Shown: piece after piece, positions 32,416-43,620 of the stretch | Layout of the letters: every line of letters starts with the position of its first letter | How positions within the stretch are numbered: the stretch's first letter is position 1 | DNA from: Leguminivora glycinivorella | Taxonomy: Eukaryota > Arthropoda > Insecta > Lepidoptera > Tortricidae | Assembly (NCBI RefSeq): GCF_023078275.1 | Contig: NC_062979.1 | Location: 14,985,848-15,049,847, forward strand | Reading direction: 5' to 3' | DNA: 64,000 bases | Program-made: the position numbers and the translations under genes | The notes under the pieces: model-generated | Databases searched by the model: none | The model's input: the letters and a program-made list of their open reading frames with translations, nothing else | What the model was told of the DNA's origin: nothing

Positions 32416-35400
32416 TTATTGCAGCAAGGCGAGCAAGCTCCGCGTCCACTCCAGGATCTTATCCCTGGCTCGAATCGCTGCGCTCCGCTTGCTCCGACCA
32501 ACGCCTCTCTCCTCCGGCTGCTCCCCTGATGGTGGGACTTCATCAGGACTGGATACTCCACAGTCACCCGTAGAATCAATCTCGATGTCGGGTTGTTCAT
32601 CGAGTGCAGGTGTAGGGTTCAAACTCCTTGGAACCTCCACCTCTCCAGTGACCTCCTCGACCTCAACAGAATCTGCCGCCATGGGTTCTATGTCAGGTGT
32701 CTCGTCCTCCACCTCCAGCGGGTACAGATGGCCAACAGAACGTGTTAAAGTAGAATCGTCAGTCTTGACCCTCGCTACTCTACATTCGCCATCGCTTCCT
32801 CTGATCAGTTCGTGGATCTTCCCCACTTTCCAGAGGTTCCTGTTCTTGAGGTCCGATTTCACTTGTACGAGGTCGCCTACTTGTGGTGATCGAAGAGATT
32901 TCACTCTAGGCTGCTTGGGTGAGTTGTTGTATCTCTCTCTGAGACTAGCCAGATACTGTTGGATGAACATTCTTTTAAATTCCTCCAGAATGCTATACCC
33001 TCTCTTCCAGCTTTCAACAAGGTCGCTCTTTGTAGCCGTGTTACAAGTCGGTGAATCCACGGTGGACGGTCTCATAGTTAAACATTGTCCTAGGCTTAAA
33101 AAATCTGCTGGACAGAGAACATGTTCCACTTCAGTGCCGACTCTTGTCAGTGGTCTCGAATTAAGCACATTTTCCACCTCTTTCACCACTGTTAGTAGCC
33201 TGGTATCGTTAAGAAGGTGTTTTTCCAGTGTTCTTTTGAGGCAATGTTTTACCATGCCTATCAGCCGCTCATAAAATCCACCGTGCCACGGTGCTAGTTG
33301 ACATATGAATTTCCACTGGATGTCATTCTTAACGCAGAATGGCTGTTGTACCATTTCAGCAACTAACTTGAAGCAAGTCGCATTGTCTGAGTATATCCGT
33401 TGCGGCTTGTTTCTCGCAGCTATAAACCGTCGCAAGGCTAGGAGACATTCTTCAGCTGAAAGATCCTTTACAAGCTCAAGATGTATGGCTCTTACCGTCA
33501 AACACGTGAATAAAGCTATCCATCGCTTCTCTTTGCCAGTCTGGGTACTCACAAACAGCGGTCCTAGATAGTCAACACCAGTATAAGTGAAAGGTGTGTT
33601 ATAATTCACTCGTTCTGGAGGTAGTGCCGGCGTAGCTGGTAAACGGTATGGACCACCTCCGTGTTTGACACACTGGGTGCAGCGTTTTAACACTTTCATC
33701 ACCTGGGCTTTCCCCTGTGGTATCCAATAGCGTTCTCTGATGATACTCAATGTGTGTGGAGCACCGACGTGGTAGTTACTCTCATGGGTCTCCTTGATGA
33801 CTCTGTCGGTGAACTCAGAGTTTTTTGGCAGTAGTATCGGATACTTCATGTCATAGCTCCAAGTGGTATTCGCCATACGTCCACGGCACCTCAGAAGGCC
33901 GTCTACATCGACAAAAAGATCTAAGTTTCGTGCTAAATGTGTTCTTTTACCATTTAGTTCTTCTTGAAAGTGACGTTTTTGTAGATCTTTTATCTCAGAC
34001 ACTCTTTTGTTAACAGTGGTCTGCTGCTGGATACCCTCTTCACTCTGATTCTCAGGATTGTCAAGTTCCATGGTTCCATCAGTAGGATATTCACCATTCT
34101 CTATGTGTGTGTTCAAATCCTGAGTCTCCATAGGTTCGTCGGGATCACTGGGACTTTCTTGCTCCAGGGCTTCACGTTGGTCAATGTTATCACCAGTGGA
34201 TACTTCCTGTGTCGGTTCACCTGGGTAGTCACCCAGGACCTCCCCAACGGAAAGAAGGTTTTGATGTGACTCATAGAGTCTATTCTGGGGCCAGCAGGAT
34301 TCTTCTTTGACAAGAAACTCTGGTCCGTTAAACCAAAGTTGTCTTTTCTCTTCAAACAGTTCGGGTCGTGTCGCAATGTCAGCAGGGTTTTGCTTTGTGT
34401 GGACGTAGAACATCTCTGTGTTGGGGTGGTCACGCTTTATTTCATTCACTCTGTTAGCAACAAAGGGTGGAAGCAATTTATTCGACCTCATCCAGCTGAG
34501 TACGACCAAACTGTCTGACCACAAATATTCTTTCTCAATGTCAAGATCAAGATGGTTCCTTACATATTTCAGGAGTCTACTTCCAATCAGAAATCCTAGT
34601 AATTCCAATTTGGGAATCTTCAACTCATCCTTGTCTTTGGTCTGTGACACGTGTGATTTAGCCATCAAAAGGGAGACTGATTTTCCTTGTCCATCGCCAA
34701 CCACTCTGAGGTAGATGACCGCAGCATACGCGTCCTTGGAAGCATCTGTGAAGCAGTGTAGGTGGTACTTAAGTCCATTCCTCGAGACATCTGTCCCCAC
34801 ATACCTAGGTATCTCTGTAACCACTATAGACTTCAAGCTTTCCATGACATTCTCCACTGATTGTGTCAGCTCTGTAGGCAGTTCTGTGTCCCATTTACAT
34901 TTCCTTTCACAGATATTCTGGAAGATCAGCTTCATTGACAACATGAGCGGGCATACAAAACCGCATGGGTCATACACACGTGCTAGAGCCCGAAGAACTT
35001 TCCTCTTTGTGTTTATCGGAGGATCTGTGCTGAAATGGTCTTCAGTTACATTGAGTTTCAGTGTGTCTTCTTTGACATTCCACATTAGTCCAAGCACTTT
35101 GACCTGCCCATGTTTCACCGATCTATGATGTTCTGGTATCATGTCCATGAAACTCCGGTTATTTGAGATCCAGTCTCTCATATTCATAGACAGTTGTTCA
35201 AACGTTGTTCTAGTTTGCTCATAGATCTGCTTAGCCTCCTGCAGGTCATCAGCTCCCGTCACTAGATTGTCTACATAGCATTTGTCAGCAACCTTTTCCA
35301 GCAAAGCCTTATTTGTCGTGCTTATGTAGTGACGGATCGTGGCTGTCAGCAAAAACGGACTCGCGACGACTCCAAAGGGTACCCTGCAGAACCTCAGATA

Positions 35401-37836
35401 TAGCAGGTTATCTTCGGTAGCTTCCTTGGTTGTGTCCTTTAACCAGAGGAACCTTGTAACATCACGATCATCCTCTTGAAGTGCCACTTGTAGGAACGCC
35501 TTCTCGACATCAGCCAGTATGCCATACCTCTTTGTTCGGAACTTCAGTAGTAATGCAGTAAGGTCTTCCAACATAGAAGGTCCACTGTAAAGGCACTCAT
35601 TTAGGCTTTTCTGTCCAGTAACTTTGGCACTAGCGTCATACACTATTCTACCCTTGCCATCTTGTTTGACCATATGATGAGCGAGGTAGTGGACTGGGTG
35701 GTCTCTGTCCAGGTCTGGTCCTCTCGCTACAACCTCAATGATCCCTAGGTCAAGTTGTCCTTTCAGTATAGAATCATACTCATTGACCAATGGCAAGTCC
35801 AGCCTTTTCAGGATACCTTTCAATCGACCCAAGGCCAAACCAAAGTTTGATGGCAGATCTGGTGGGTATTCGATCCAGGGCCACTTGACTAAGTACCGGC
35901 CTTCTTGATATTGGACAGTCTCATTGAAGTGACGGACTGCTTCTTCTTGCCTCGTAGCTTTAGGCGAGTCCGTAATCCCTAGGTTCTCTAACGACCATAA
36001 GAATCTGACATCTATGTTTCTTAGGGGCAAGTCTGGCTCATTGAAATACGGGCAGTTAGGGGTATGACACTGACAATATGTGACTACCGAGAGGGCTTCG
36101 CTTTTCTCTTCGATAGTAAGTTTTCCTGAAGGCACCCACCCAAAATCAGTATCCAATAACCAAAAATCTTCTGAAAGCTGTATTTTTTCTCCTGTGAGGA
36201 TCGCTCCAAAGTAGTCGTTCCCGATGAGTACATCAACCCCCTCTCCAACTGTACCATCATCAGCAACAATGTCAACACCAGGATACTCAAACGACGTCAC
36301 TGGTACTCTGTCTGTTATTCTGGGTACTACATTCACAGTAAACTGTTTGGTGATATCACGTTTTGTCTGTATGCTGACTGTAGTTGAAGGGGATGACGTC
36401 TGCTGAGGTTCAGAGGCTCCAAAGGTGAAAATGAGCAGAAGATCCTTTTCATTGGTTGGCAGGTTTAACCTTTTTGCAGTCGCTCGGGTAATATAACTAC
36501 GTTGGCTTCCACTATCCAAAAAGACTCTTCCTCTGAGGGCCTTCCTAGTTAGCGGGTTTTGAAGGGTTGCCACTGCGGTCTGTAAAAAGGTATTTTTATG
36601 AGATGTGGCACACAAGGATTTAATAGCATCATCATCTAAAATGTCACTTTTCTCACCAACGGGAGCTGGGTTGGGACAGAATAAGATCAGGTGATCTCCT
36701 TTACAGCGGAAGCAAGCAATCTTGCGTTTGCAGGATGATGCTGCATGATTGCGTCGGAGGCAGTGCAAGCACCTTCCCTTCACTTGTTTTTGCCTGGCTT
36801 CTACTGTGGTGTATTTACGGCAGTCCCTGCTTGCATGTCCTTTCCCCTGGCAGAACAAGCATGATCTTAGTGCCTTCTTCGGAGGTTGTGCACCAGTGTT
36901 TCCTGGATGTTTTCGTTTACGGCTACTTGATGGTCTGACTTCAGTATGGACTTGCAGTGCTTCAGTCGTAGTACCTGGTACGGCAATGAACTCAGTGTCA
37001 CCCACAGAAGAGGCGGATTTCTCCATAGCTGTTATAATCCTGTCTAAGCTACTTCGTATGGCTGACAAATCAGTACCTCCTCCTATCAGATGATGTTCGT
37101 GGATGACCTTCTCTGGAAACTTTGATAATACCAGGGATCTCAGATGGTTCCCTCCAATCGGCTCTCCGAGCTTTTCTAACACACGGATGTTGTGCTCTAT
37201 ATTATCCAGCACGCTCCGGCAACTCGCGCTAGTAGAATCTGCCTTCCGGAGGCTGTTAAGGGCTGAATAATGAGCATCAATGAGGGTGTGTGTTGAGCCG
37301 TACCGTTTCTTTAGGGTTTCAACGGCAACAGAATAGTTTGCGTTGGTTGCAGCTAATCCGGATACGGTCTCTAACGCTGAATCTTTCAGGCAGCTCAGGA
37401 GGTACATAAGCTTTTCAGATTCCTGTAAATTTCTCTGATCCACGTTAGCAACAAATCGGTCCCAAAATTCGCACCACTTTAAGTGGTCACCGGAGAAGGA
37501 AGGCAGGCTCAGTTCTGGCAACTTCGACTTGTTGACTGACTCATTTCGCCTTTTGTTGAGTTGGCATGCCGTTTCTAGGTCTGTCAATATGTCTTCGGCC
37601 TTGAGCTGGTCCTCGGTCATGCCAACTATGTCCGCCTCCGGTACAACCCTTAGGTACTGAAAGATCTCTCTTTCGAAGCTGTCCAAGCACTGTCGTAATT
37701 TTATATGGAGTCCTGTGAACTGGTCTTCACTAACGGCTCCATTAGCCTGAAGTTGTTGCAAGAGGGCTTCGGAGTCCGCAGTAACTTTTGTTAGTCGCTC
37801 ATGGCGCAACTTTACTCGGCTGTATAAGCTTGCCAT
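32416..37836 (-). CDS. gag-pol: BEL/Pao gag-pol polyprotein (1806 aa)
   Basis: One continuous frame. Order: Gag with a DUF1759-like region (LSLPSFSGDHLKWCEFWDRF near residue 110), three cysteine knuckles (about 325-390: CLFCQGKGH, CLHCLRRNH, CFRCKGDH), aspartic protease with FLDSGSQRSY (about 437), reverse transcriptase with the BEL-type YVDN (about 853), RNase H with CFTDASKDAY (about 1033), integrase zinc domain (about 1355-1390, ending CTQCVKH), integrase core with GVDYLGP, SDNATCF and GFYERLIG (about 1425-1520), and a DUF5641-like C-terminal region. No stop or frameshift. Gag and Pol must be separated by proteolysis alone since no stop lies between them, unlike element B. Confidence 0.95.
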   Translation of the reverse strand: MASLYSRVKLRHERLTKVTADSEALLQQLQANGAVSEDQFTGLHIKLRQCLDSFEREIFQYLRVVPEADIVGMTEDQLKAEDILTDLETACQLNKRRNESVNKSKLPELSLPSFSGDHLKWCEFWDRFVANVDQRNLQESEKLMYLLSCLKDSALETVSGLAATNANYSVAVETLKKRYGSTHTLIDAHYSALNSLRKADSTSASCRSVLDNIEHNIRVLEKLGEPIGGNHLRSLVLSKFPEKVIHEHHLIGGGTDLSAIRSSLDRIITAMEKSASSVGDTEFIAVPGTTTEALQVHTEVRPSSSRKRKHPGNTGAQPPKKALRSCLFCQGKGHASRDCRKYTTVEARQKQVKGRCLHCLRRNHAASSCKRKIACFRCKGDHLILFCPNPAPVGEKSDILDDDAIKSLCATSHKNTFLQTAVATLQNPLTRKALRGRVFLDSGSQRSYITRATAKRLNLPTNEKDLLLIFTFGASEPQQTSSPSTTVSIQTKRDITKQFTVNVVPRITDRVPVTSFEYPGVDIVADDGTVGEGVDVLIGNDYFGAILTGEKIQLSEDFWLLDTDFGWVPSGKLTIEEKSEALSVVTYCQCHTPNCPYFNEPDLPLRNIDVRFLWSLENLGITDSPKATRQEEAVRHFNETVQYQEGRYLVKWPWIEYPPDLPSNFGLALGRLKGILKRLDLPLVNEYDSILKGQLDLGIIEVVARGPDLDRDHPVHYLAHHMVKQDGKGRIVYDASAKVTGQKSLNECLYSGPSMLEDLTALLLKFRTKRYGILADVEKAFLQVALQEDDRDVTRFLWLKDTTKEATEDNLLYLRFCRVPFGVVASPFLLTATIRHYISTTNKALLEKVADKCYVDNLVTGADDLQEAKQIYEQTRTTFEQLSMNMRDWISNNRSFMDMIPEHHRSVKHGQVKVLGLMWNVKEDTLKLNVTEDHFSTDPPINTKRKVLRALARVYDPCGFVCPLMLSMKLIFQNICERKCKWDTELPTELTQSVENVMESLKSIVVTEIPRYVGTDVSRNGLKYHLHCFTDASKDAYAAVIYLRVVGDGQGKSVSLLMAKSHVSQTKDKDELKIPKLELLGFLIGSRLLKYVRNHLDLDIEKEYLWSDSLVVLSWMRSNKLLPPFVANRVNEIKRDHPNTEMFYVHTKQNPADIATRPELFEEKRQLWFNGPEFLVKEESCWPQNRLYESHQNLLSVGEVLGDYPGEPTQEVSTGDNIDQREALEQESPSDPDEPMETQDLNTHIENGEYPTDGTMELDNPENQSEEGIQQQTTVNKRVSEIKDLQKRHFQEELNGKRTHLARNLDLFVDVDGLLRCRGRMANTTWSYDMKYPILLPKNSEFTDRVIKETHESNYHVGAPHTLSIIRERYWIPQGKAQVMKVLKRCTQCVKHGGGPYRLPATPALPPERVNYNTPFTYTGVDYLGPLFVSTQTGKEKRWIALFTCLTVRAIHLELVKDLSAEECLLALRRFIAARNKPQRIYSDNATCFKLVAEMVQQPFCVKNDIQWKFICQLAPWHGGFYERLIGMVKHCLKRTLEKHLLNDTRLLTVVKEVENVLNSRPLTRVGTEVEHVLCPADFLSLGQCLTMRPSTVDSPTCNTATKSDLVESWKRGYSILEEFKRMFIQQYLASLRERYNNSPKQPRVKSLRSPQVGDLVQVKSDLKNRNLWKVGKIHELIRGSDGECRVARVKTDDSTLTRSVGHLYPLEVEDETPDIEPMAADSVEVEEVTGEVEVPRSLNPTPALDEQPDIEIDSTGDCGVSSPDEVPPSGEQPEERGVGRSKRSAAIRARDKILEWTRSLLALLQ

Positions 37837-39241
37837 GGTGACGGCTGAAAATAATTAAAACAATTGGCTAATTGCACTACACTACAGTTTCATTTATAAA
37901 TAATTATTAGTCTATATCAAGTTTATATTTTCAATAAAATTTTAAAAGTAGGTAGTTATACTTCTTGGCGGAGGCACTGCCGTACATCCATTTGCTTTCT
38001 TCGACGCAATCCTTTGATGTTTTTATGTCAAATGTTTTCGATAAAATACATAGATCATCGGCAACAAACTCACCCGGTCAGTCGTTTTGTTGTACGAGTA
38101 AACTTTTTACTCCCTTGTCCCGGGCGGCGGACCGAGAATGCCCACGAATCGTGAACTAAGTATTTCCAATTTGGCCGGGTATATTCCCTACTTTGGTGCA
38201 GCTGCAATGTACATAGAATACCATAATTACTTCATTACACTTAAAACTCTAATAATTGTAGAAAATAAAGCCAAACTTGGTCGCCGGGTGCGTTATGGCG
38301 GCTGAACCAAGCACCTTACATGTTTATCCGTACCTGAAATGTTGCTGCAACTCGCTTTGAGAATAATTCCCTTTGCCAAACTGGAATCGCAAGTCTCACG
38401 GCGTTGAGATATCTCTTAATATACTAAATAAGACGCCTTTTACTCACTAAACTCGCTTTACGACAACTTCGAATACCGCGAAAGTTCTGAAATTTTTCTT
38501 TTCTACTTCGCTGGTATGATACTCCTCGCCACAGAGCATAGCAGTGCAATGGTGCGTTCCGATTCCTGATCGCGTTCGCAAGACTCCTTGACTGTCACAA
38601 AATAGTAAATCCAATCGACACGCGAAATACACCTGTATTATTACAATTTATGTGTATTATCTGCTTAACAAGAATTACTAATTGTTGTTTGTCTTATAAA
38701 AATAATTTTCCTGGTTGATTTATTTGTCACTGCAAATAAATGATCGAATCCGAACGTCCTCTTGAGATCACAGATAAGTAAATCACAGTAAGTAAGTAAA
38801 CCACAAGTAAACAACCATCCTGCAACAACTGTATAAAATACAACATGGCCAACATCACAAAAAATAATTTATAATTAAGTTTCGTTAAAATAATTACATA
38901 ATAATTATTATATTCTACACTTAATCTAGCTTAGCCTAGGGTGCACCCTTTTACCGTCTAAATGAAATAGGTTAAAATAAACATGCTATTAAATTAAAAC
39001 AACTTGCTCCTTTTCCATTTATTTATTGATCTCGTCGCAAGCTGTGAAATAAGCAATGATTAATATAGGACATATTTTCGAAATAAAATACGTCACCCAA
39101 GTACCTTGAGCTCAACCAATTCAAAAATTAATTTGAGTATCTTGGCAACAAGGACCTGTTTTAAAATGATCTACAGATGGAATAGCCAAAACTGATTTGG
39201 CTTCCCGTCATCACAAATCCCAGATCATCTTCACCATTTCT
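37837..39241 (-). other. 5' leader of BEL element A
   Basis: 1.4 kb between the 5' LTR and the gag start with no gene. The bases just inside the 5' LTR on the minus strand read GAAATGGTGAAGATGATCTG; TGGTGAAGATGATCTGGG is the likely primer site (the plus strand ends in ACCA), but I cannot name the tRNA. Confidence 0.6.
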
Positions 39242-40072
39242 TGTCGCCCCCTTTATACCCGACGTTGTGTAACACACATGCCTGAATCCGACTTGGGTAT
39301 GGATCCGCGTGGGCAACAAGGGTTCATCATATCAGTAATACATATAACGCCATGCTACATGAGAGTAGGAGAAGGGGTCGCTTTCGACCACACTGTTATA
39401 TGTATATTTACTCCAGAGTTGGCATCGCACGTCTGTTAATGAGAGTCAAGTCTACTGGCCTATCCAGAGTGACTCTCCCTGTACGATCGGTTCGCCTCCA
39501 GACTAAGTACTAGCTGAACATATAGTACTCTGGTGTCCTACACACCACCTGGACGTGGGGGCGCTGCCCCACGGGGTCCTCCATAAGCCTGCCCCCACTA
39601 GACCCGACCCTTACTCCAACTCATAACCGACCGTACTACATGCTTTGCCTGTGTGCTTCCGGTACACACTCCGGGGAGCCCTACGCTCCCCAGTCCAATG
39701 TCCTTGTATTATTTGTCTAGGTAGACACCTCAGGACTACGACTTAGTGAAACTACGTTAACCAAAGGCCGTTGGCTAACCCTTTGTTCCACTCCCATGTA
39801 GCTAGTATTGTCGATTATACAAGTATAAATATGTGTGTAAACACTCACCAGGGCAGGCTCCTGTAACGGCGTGGAGGCGCTACATGTACTCCTCATTTCA
39901 TACACCCCGCGCCGTCTCACGCCACGTGCACGTACCTTGCGTTTCTTCCAATGGCGCCAATGTGCTTCCGTCCCGCCATTGGAGCTGTCATTCGAGCTGT
40001 CCGTGTTGCCACATGACAAAGTAGTAACCTATTCAATACCACTTACCAATTTACATCGCGCTCGGCGCGACA
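39242..40072 (-). repeat. 5' LTR of BEL element A
   Basis: 831 bp, the partner of 31564-32395, followed directly by the GGTAT duplication. Confidence 0.93.
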
Positions 40073-40077
40073 GGTAT

Positions 40078-43000
40078 GGTTGCGATACGATTCTAATCCA
40101 CATTCCGATGTCCATTTAAATTTATTTAAAACACGCCATCCGTATTTCTAATTTTAAATTGTACGATTATACGTACATTATACTCAATCCTCATTTCGTT
40201 TAATGTAACCTATCTAACAAACTTCAAAGGTAAATACCGTAGGAACCAACTACCTACACTTACCTACTAATCATACCAAGCATTTGTATCAAGTAACGAG
40301 AAAATTTCTCTAAAACTACAAGCAAACACAACATACAATGATATATCATACTTTATTATCTTATTTAAACTAAACAGTGCAGTTTATAATGTAGTTAATG
40401 AACAAATCATTTCATTTTACTGTCGGTTTAATAGATTATGTTTTAATTTTACAAATTAATTCACATTAAATTTCGCAAAGCTGTGCAAACTCGCGTCACA
40501 TACTAATCAAATATAAATATCAGTCCATATACAAATAAATATGCATTTAACGCGTTGCTTTTGCTTAAAAGTAATTTTGTATACCCGTGTAGGGTAGATT
40601 CAGCAAATAAAGCATCTTTCTGTGACCAAAATAAGAACACACTCTTAAGTTTAACAAACTCCATAAAAAGAGAAGGTTCAGGTCACATATACGGAGTGTT
40701 GTATATCTAAATACTTATATATCTATGAGACGGAACATGTCAAAATCTCATCAGATATAGTGCAAGTGCGTCGTTTGCCCGAAATAATTCTACTTTGTCT
40801 GAAATGATTATTTGTATAAAGAAACAAATAAATATCGTCCTTATGGCATTCGATACAGTACCTAGGATATTTGACTTGACATAGACCCAAATAAGCTGGT
40901 ATCTTAAGTCTGATCTATACTCTGTACTTGTAGGTAATACTAAAAAAACGTAAACAAATAATTTGTACATTTGCGGGTAGTGACATTTGTTGGTTAACCA
41001 ACCAAATACAAAACCAAGCGGATCTGTCACTGAGCAATCAGTTTTTAACATCCTTATTTGGTTGTGTTATGGTTTCATTAACCCCCAACTGGTTTAATGA
41101 ACCCACAGAATGAACCTCTTGAGGGTAGACTTTGTGAGTTTGTTTCATTAGACCCTATTTTCAATTTACCCAGTTACTAAAAAGCCTACGTTTCAAAACG
41201 ACTTGGTGCCAAATTACCTGAATCCTAAAACACCCTATTATTAATTATGGCGAAATTTTAATATGCCCACGTAACATAATGACGAAATTTCACATTACCG
41301 TTATTTCTAAACTCCCCATTTTCAAAAGAACCAAGTACCAAAATACCTATAATTCATAAAGTTTCATCGCTCAGACCTTAAACCTCTGTAATCGCTTATC
41401 ATGATACTATCCACTAGTATTGAAAAAAAATTAGTCATTTTGAGACCGTGACATTTTGCTTTTCCGGTATTCGTTCTAGACTTACGCTATTTTAAAATTT
41501 AGCCCTAGATAATATCTCATTCGTTATTTGCATTTATAGGCATTTCGGGAAATTGTGGTTTTACGAAATAGTTATTTGTTATACAAGGGGGCAAGGTTGT
41601 ATTTTAACGCCGAGTGTGGAATTGAGAAACGAGCAAGTGAAAGGATTCTATAGTTGAACCACGAGCGAAGCGAGTGGTTTGAGAATAGAATCCTGAACTT
41701 GCGAGTTTTTTAACACACGAGAAGTAAAATACATTTGCACCCGAGTGTAACACAAAACTTTTCCCCTCACTATAGCGAGGAAACTACAACGCAAAAAAAT
41801 GCGTTTATCGCTGCTTCCAGTAGTCCCACAGGTGGTAAATCATCTTTATTACTAGATTCACCTACTTTTATCAATTTTAAAGCAGTTAATTTGACTTTAT
41901 TCAAGGTCAAATTACTTTACCCACTAGTGGATAAAATTCGTTTTTACCCGCTGGTATTAAAGGACAAAACACGTGTTTCCGAGCTAGTGAGGGGAAAAAG
42001 TCATTAATGATTTTGGCGAATTAGAGAATTAGGCATTAAGCAATTTAGGTAGAATGACACCAAAGCGATTTTGTTTACATTTATTAAAATACCTAAAGAT
42101 ACAAACTATAGGCACTGGTCCCACCGCGAGCTAGTAAGATAATGAGCTATCGGCTATAAAACGAACAAAAAATAAACACTCCCGTGCAAATAAAAGAGAC
42201 ACGGCGATATTGATAGCTCACCGCTGGGCGAGTAACTATGATAATAGCTCTTAGTTTACTAGCTCGCGGTGGGACCACTGGGACCAGTGCCATAGGATTG
42301 AGTGTAAAAATGTTTTAACAACCTTGCATTTAATACTCTAGGCTCACAACTCCTAAGTATAAAAAAAATTAGGTAGGTGCAAGCAGGGACGTATATACTT
42401 ACGTGCTTGGATGCAAGTATCACTTTATCTCTGATTGAGTACTTAATTTACAGTTATGTGCATAATACATAGTATTTTTTCATTCGTATAACTATTACAA
42501 TTTTTGTCTCATCAATTAATTCTAATGACTCATATACTAAGAACATAGAATTAGTAAAAGAAAAGATCTCATGTGTCATGTGTTAGTTACCAGAGGTAGG
42601 GGCTGATGTGGCATTAGTTCAAGTCTAAAAGTAGTGAGATTGAATATATATACACAACACACAAGACAGGCAAGTACTAAAAAAAGTAACTAAACTTGGG
42701 CAACAAATCGGAATCTGGAATTCTGGGCCACCCTCCCTGGGGCTGTAACTCAGACTCTTTTCACTGAGAATCAGATCACTTTTTCTTTAATATATGATAT
42801 CTGTTTCAGTTTAGAATGATCTACATTTGCTCCTTTGATGTAAGCTATTCAAATTAATAAAACATGGCAGATCAGCCTCTTCCATTCTCATCATAAAATT
42901 TAATTTCTTACAAACCTAATTTAATGAGAATCATAGAAATCATCACATTTTTTTTATATAAAGGGGTTCACCAAATCGTCATGCTCATAAGGCCTTATTA

Positions 43001-43620
43001 TAATTTTTCATAAAAGATGTTGAGATTATTGAAGTCAATATCCTGTTCCCAAAACACCACATTTATAAAATATTTAGTTACGCATGAGGCATAAAACTAA
43101 CAAGTTTACAAGAATTATATTATTAAATATATGTGTGGTTGTTCATCAGTTCATCACAGAAGGGACCTTCCATATGCTTCATCTGCAAAAAGGTTATATT
43201 ATTTATGTTAGAATTTCAGATGAAAATGTCTTGATTGCTTCTGTGATGCAGTCATATATTTAAAATTGAAAAACATGGTGCAATTATATATTGAAATACT
43301 GAAATATGAAAATTTTGACTTGTATAATGTTGTTATAATAGGACATACATACAATCCTATAAGCAAAGTTTAGTTTCAGACATCATTAAAATTCCATTAA
43401 TGTATAAAGTAAATTAAAAATTTTAAACACAAATAAATTCGAAAAGATGATCCTAACAAATATTTGCTTATAATATACTTGAAAGTAAAGGTAAAATTGT
43501 TCCAAACTTAACAATTTATTTAAGCTAATTTTCATTTTGACAAGAATTCACACATTTTCTACTAGCCAATGTAAAAGTTATGTGCACTCTTGACATAATG
43601 TAGCCAAAAAGGTACTTATT
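40078..43620. other. Gene-free stretch downstream of Rab4
   Basis: AT-rich. The right part should include the Rab4 3' untranslated region. Around 41590-41770 there is a MITE-like unit with ACCACGAGCGAAGCGAGTGG; its other possible end near 41930-42005 reads TAGTGAGGGG. A separate small element lies at 42113-42289. No coding exon recognised. Confidence 0.5.
42113..42289. mobile_element. 177-bp hAT-like MITE
   Basis: Ends CACTGGTCCCACCGCGAGCT and its inverted form at the right, where ACTGGGACC seems duplicated. Flanks CTATAGG and CCATAGG may be a decayed target duplication. Non-coding. Confidence 0.6.

Larger units (their letters stand above)
31564..40072 (-). mobile_element. BEL/Pao LTR retrotransposon A, intact
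   Basis: An 8.5-kb element on the minus strand with 832-bp (31564-32395) and 831-bp (39242-40072) LTRs that begin TGTCG and end GCGACA. I see one base difference between them: a C run near 31890 is longer by one in the left copy. A perfect 5-bp target duplication GGTAT lies at 31559-31563 and 40073-40077. A single uninterrupted 1806-codon gag-pol frame fills 37836-32416. It sits between hexokinase and Rab4 and looks recent and potentially autonomous. Confidence 0.96.

Noticed and set aside
32489..33274. 261-codon plus-strand frame and several shorter ones opposite BEL element A
   Set aside because: They run antisense to the intact gag-pol frame, show no domain of their own, and are explained by codon bias of the real gene.
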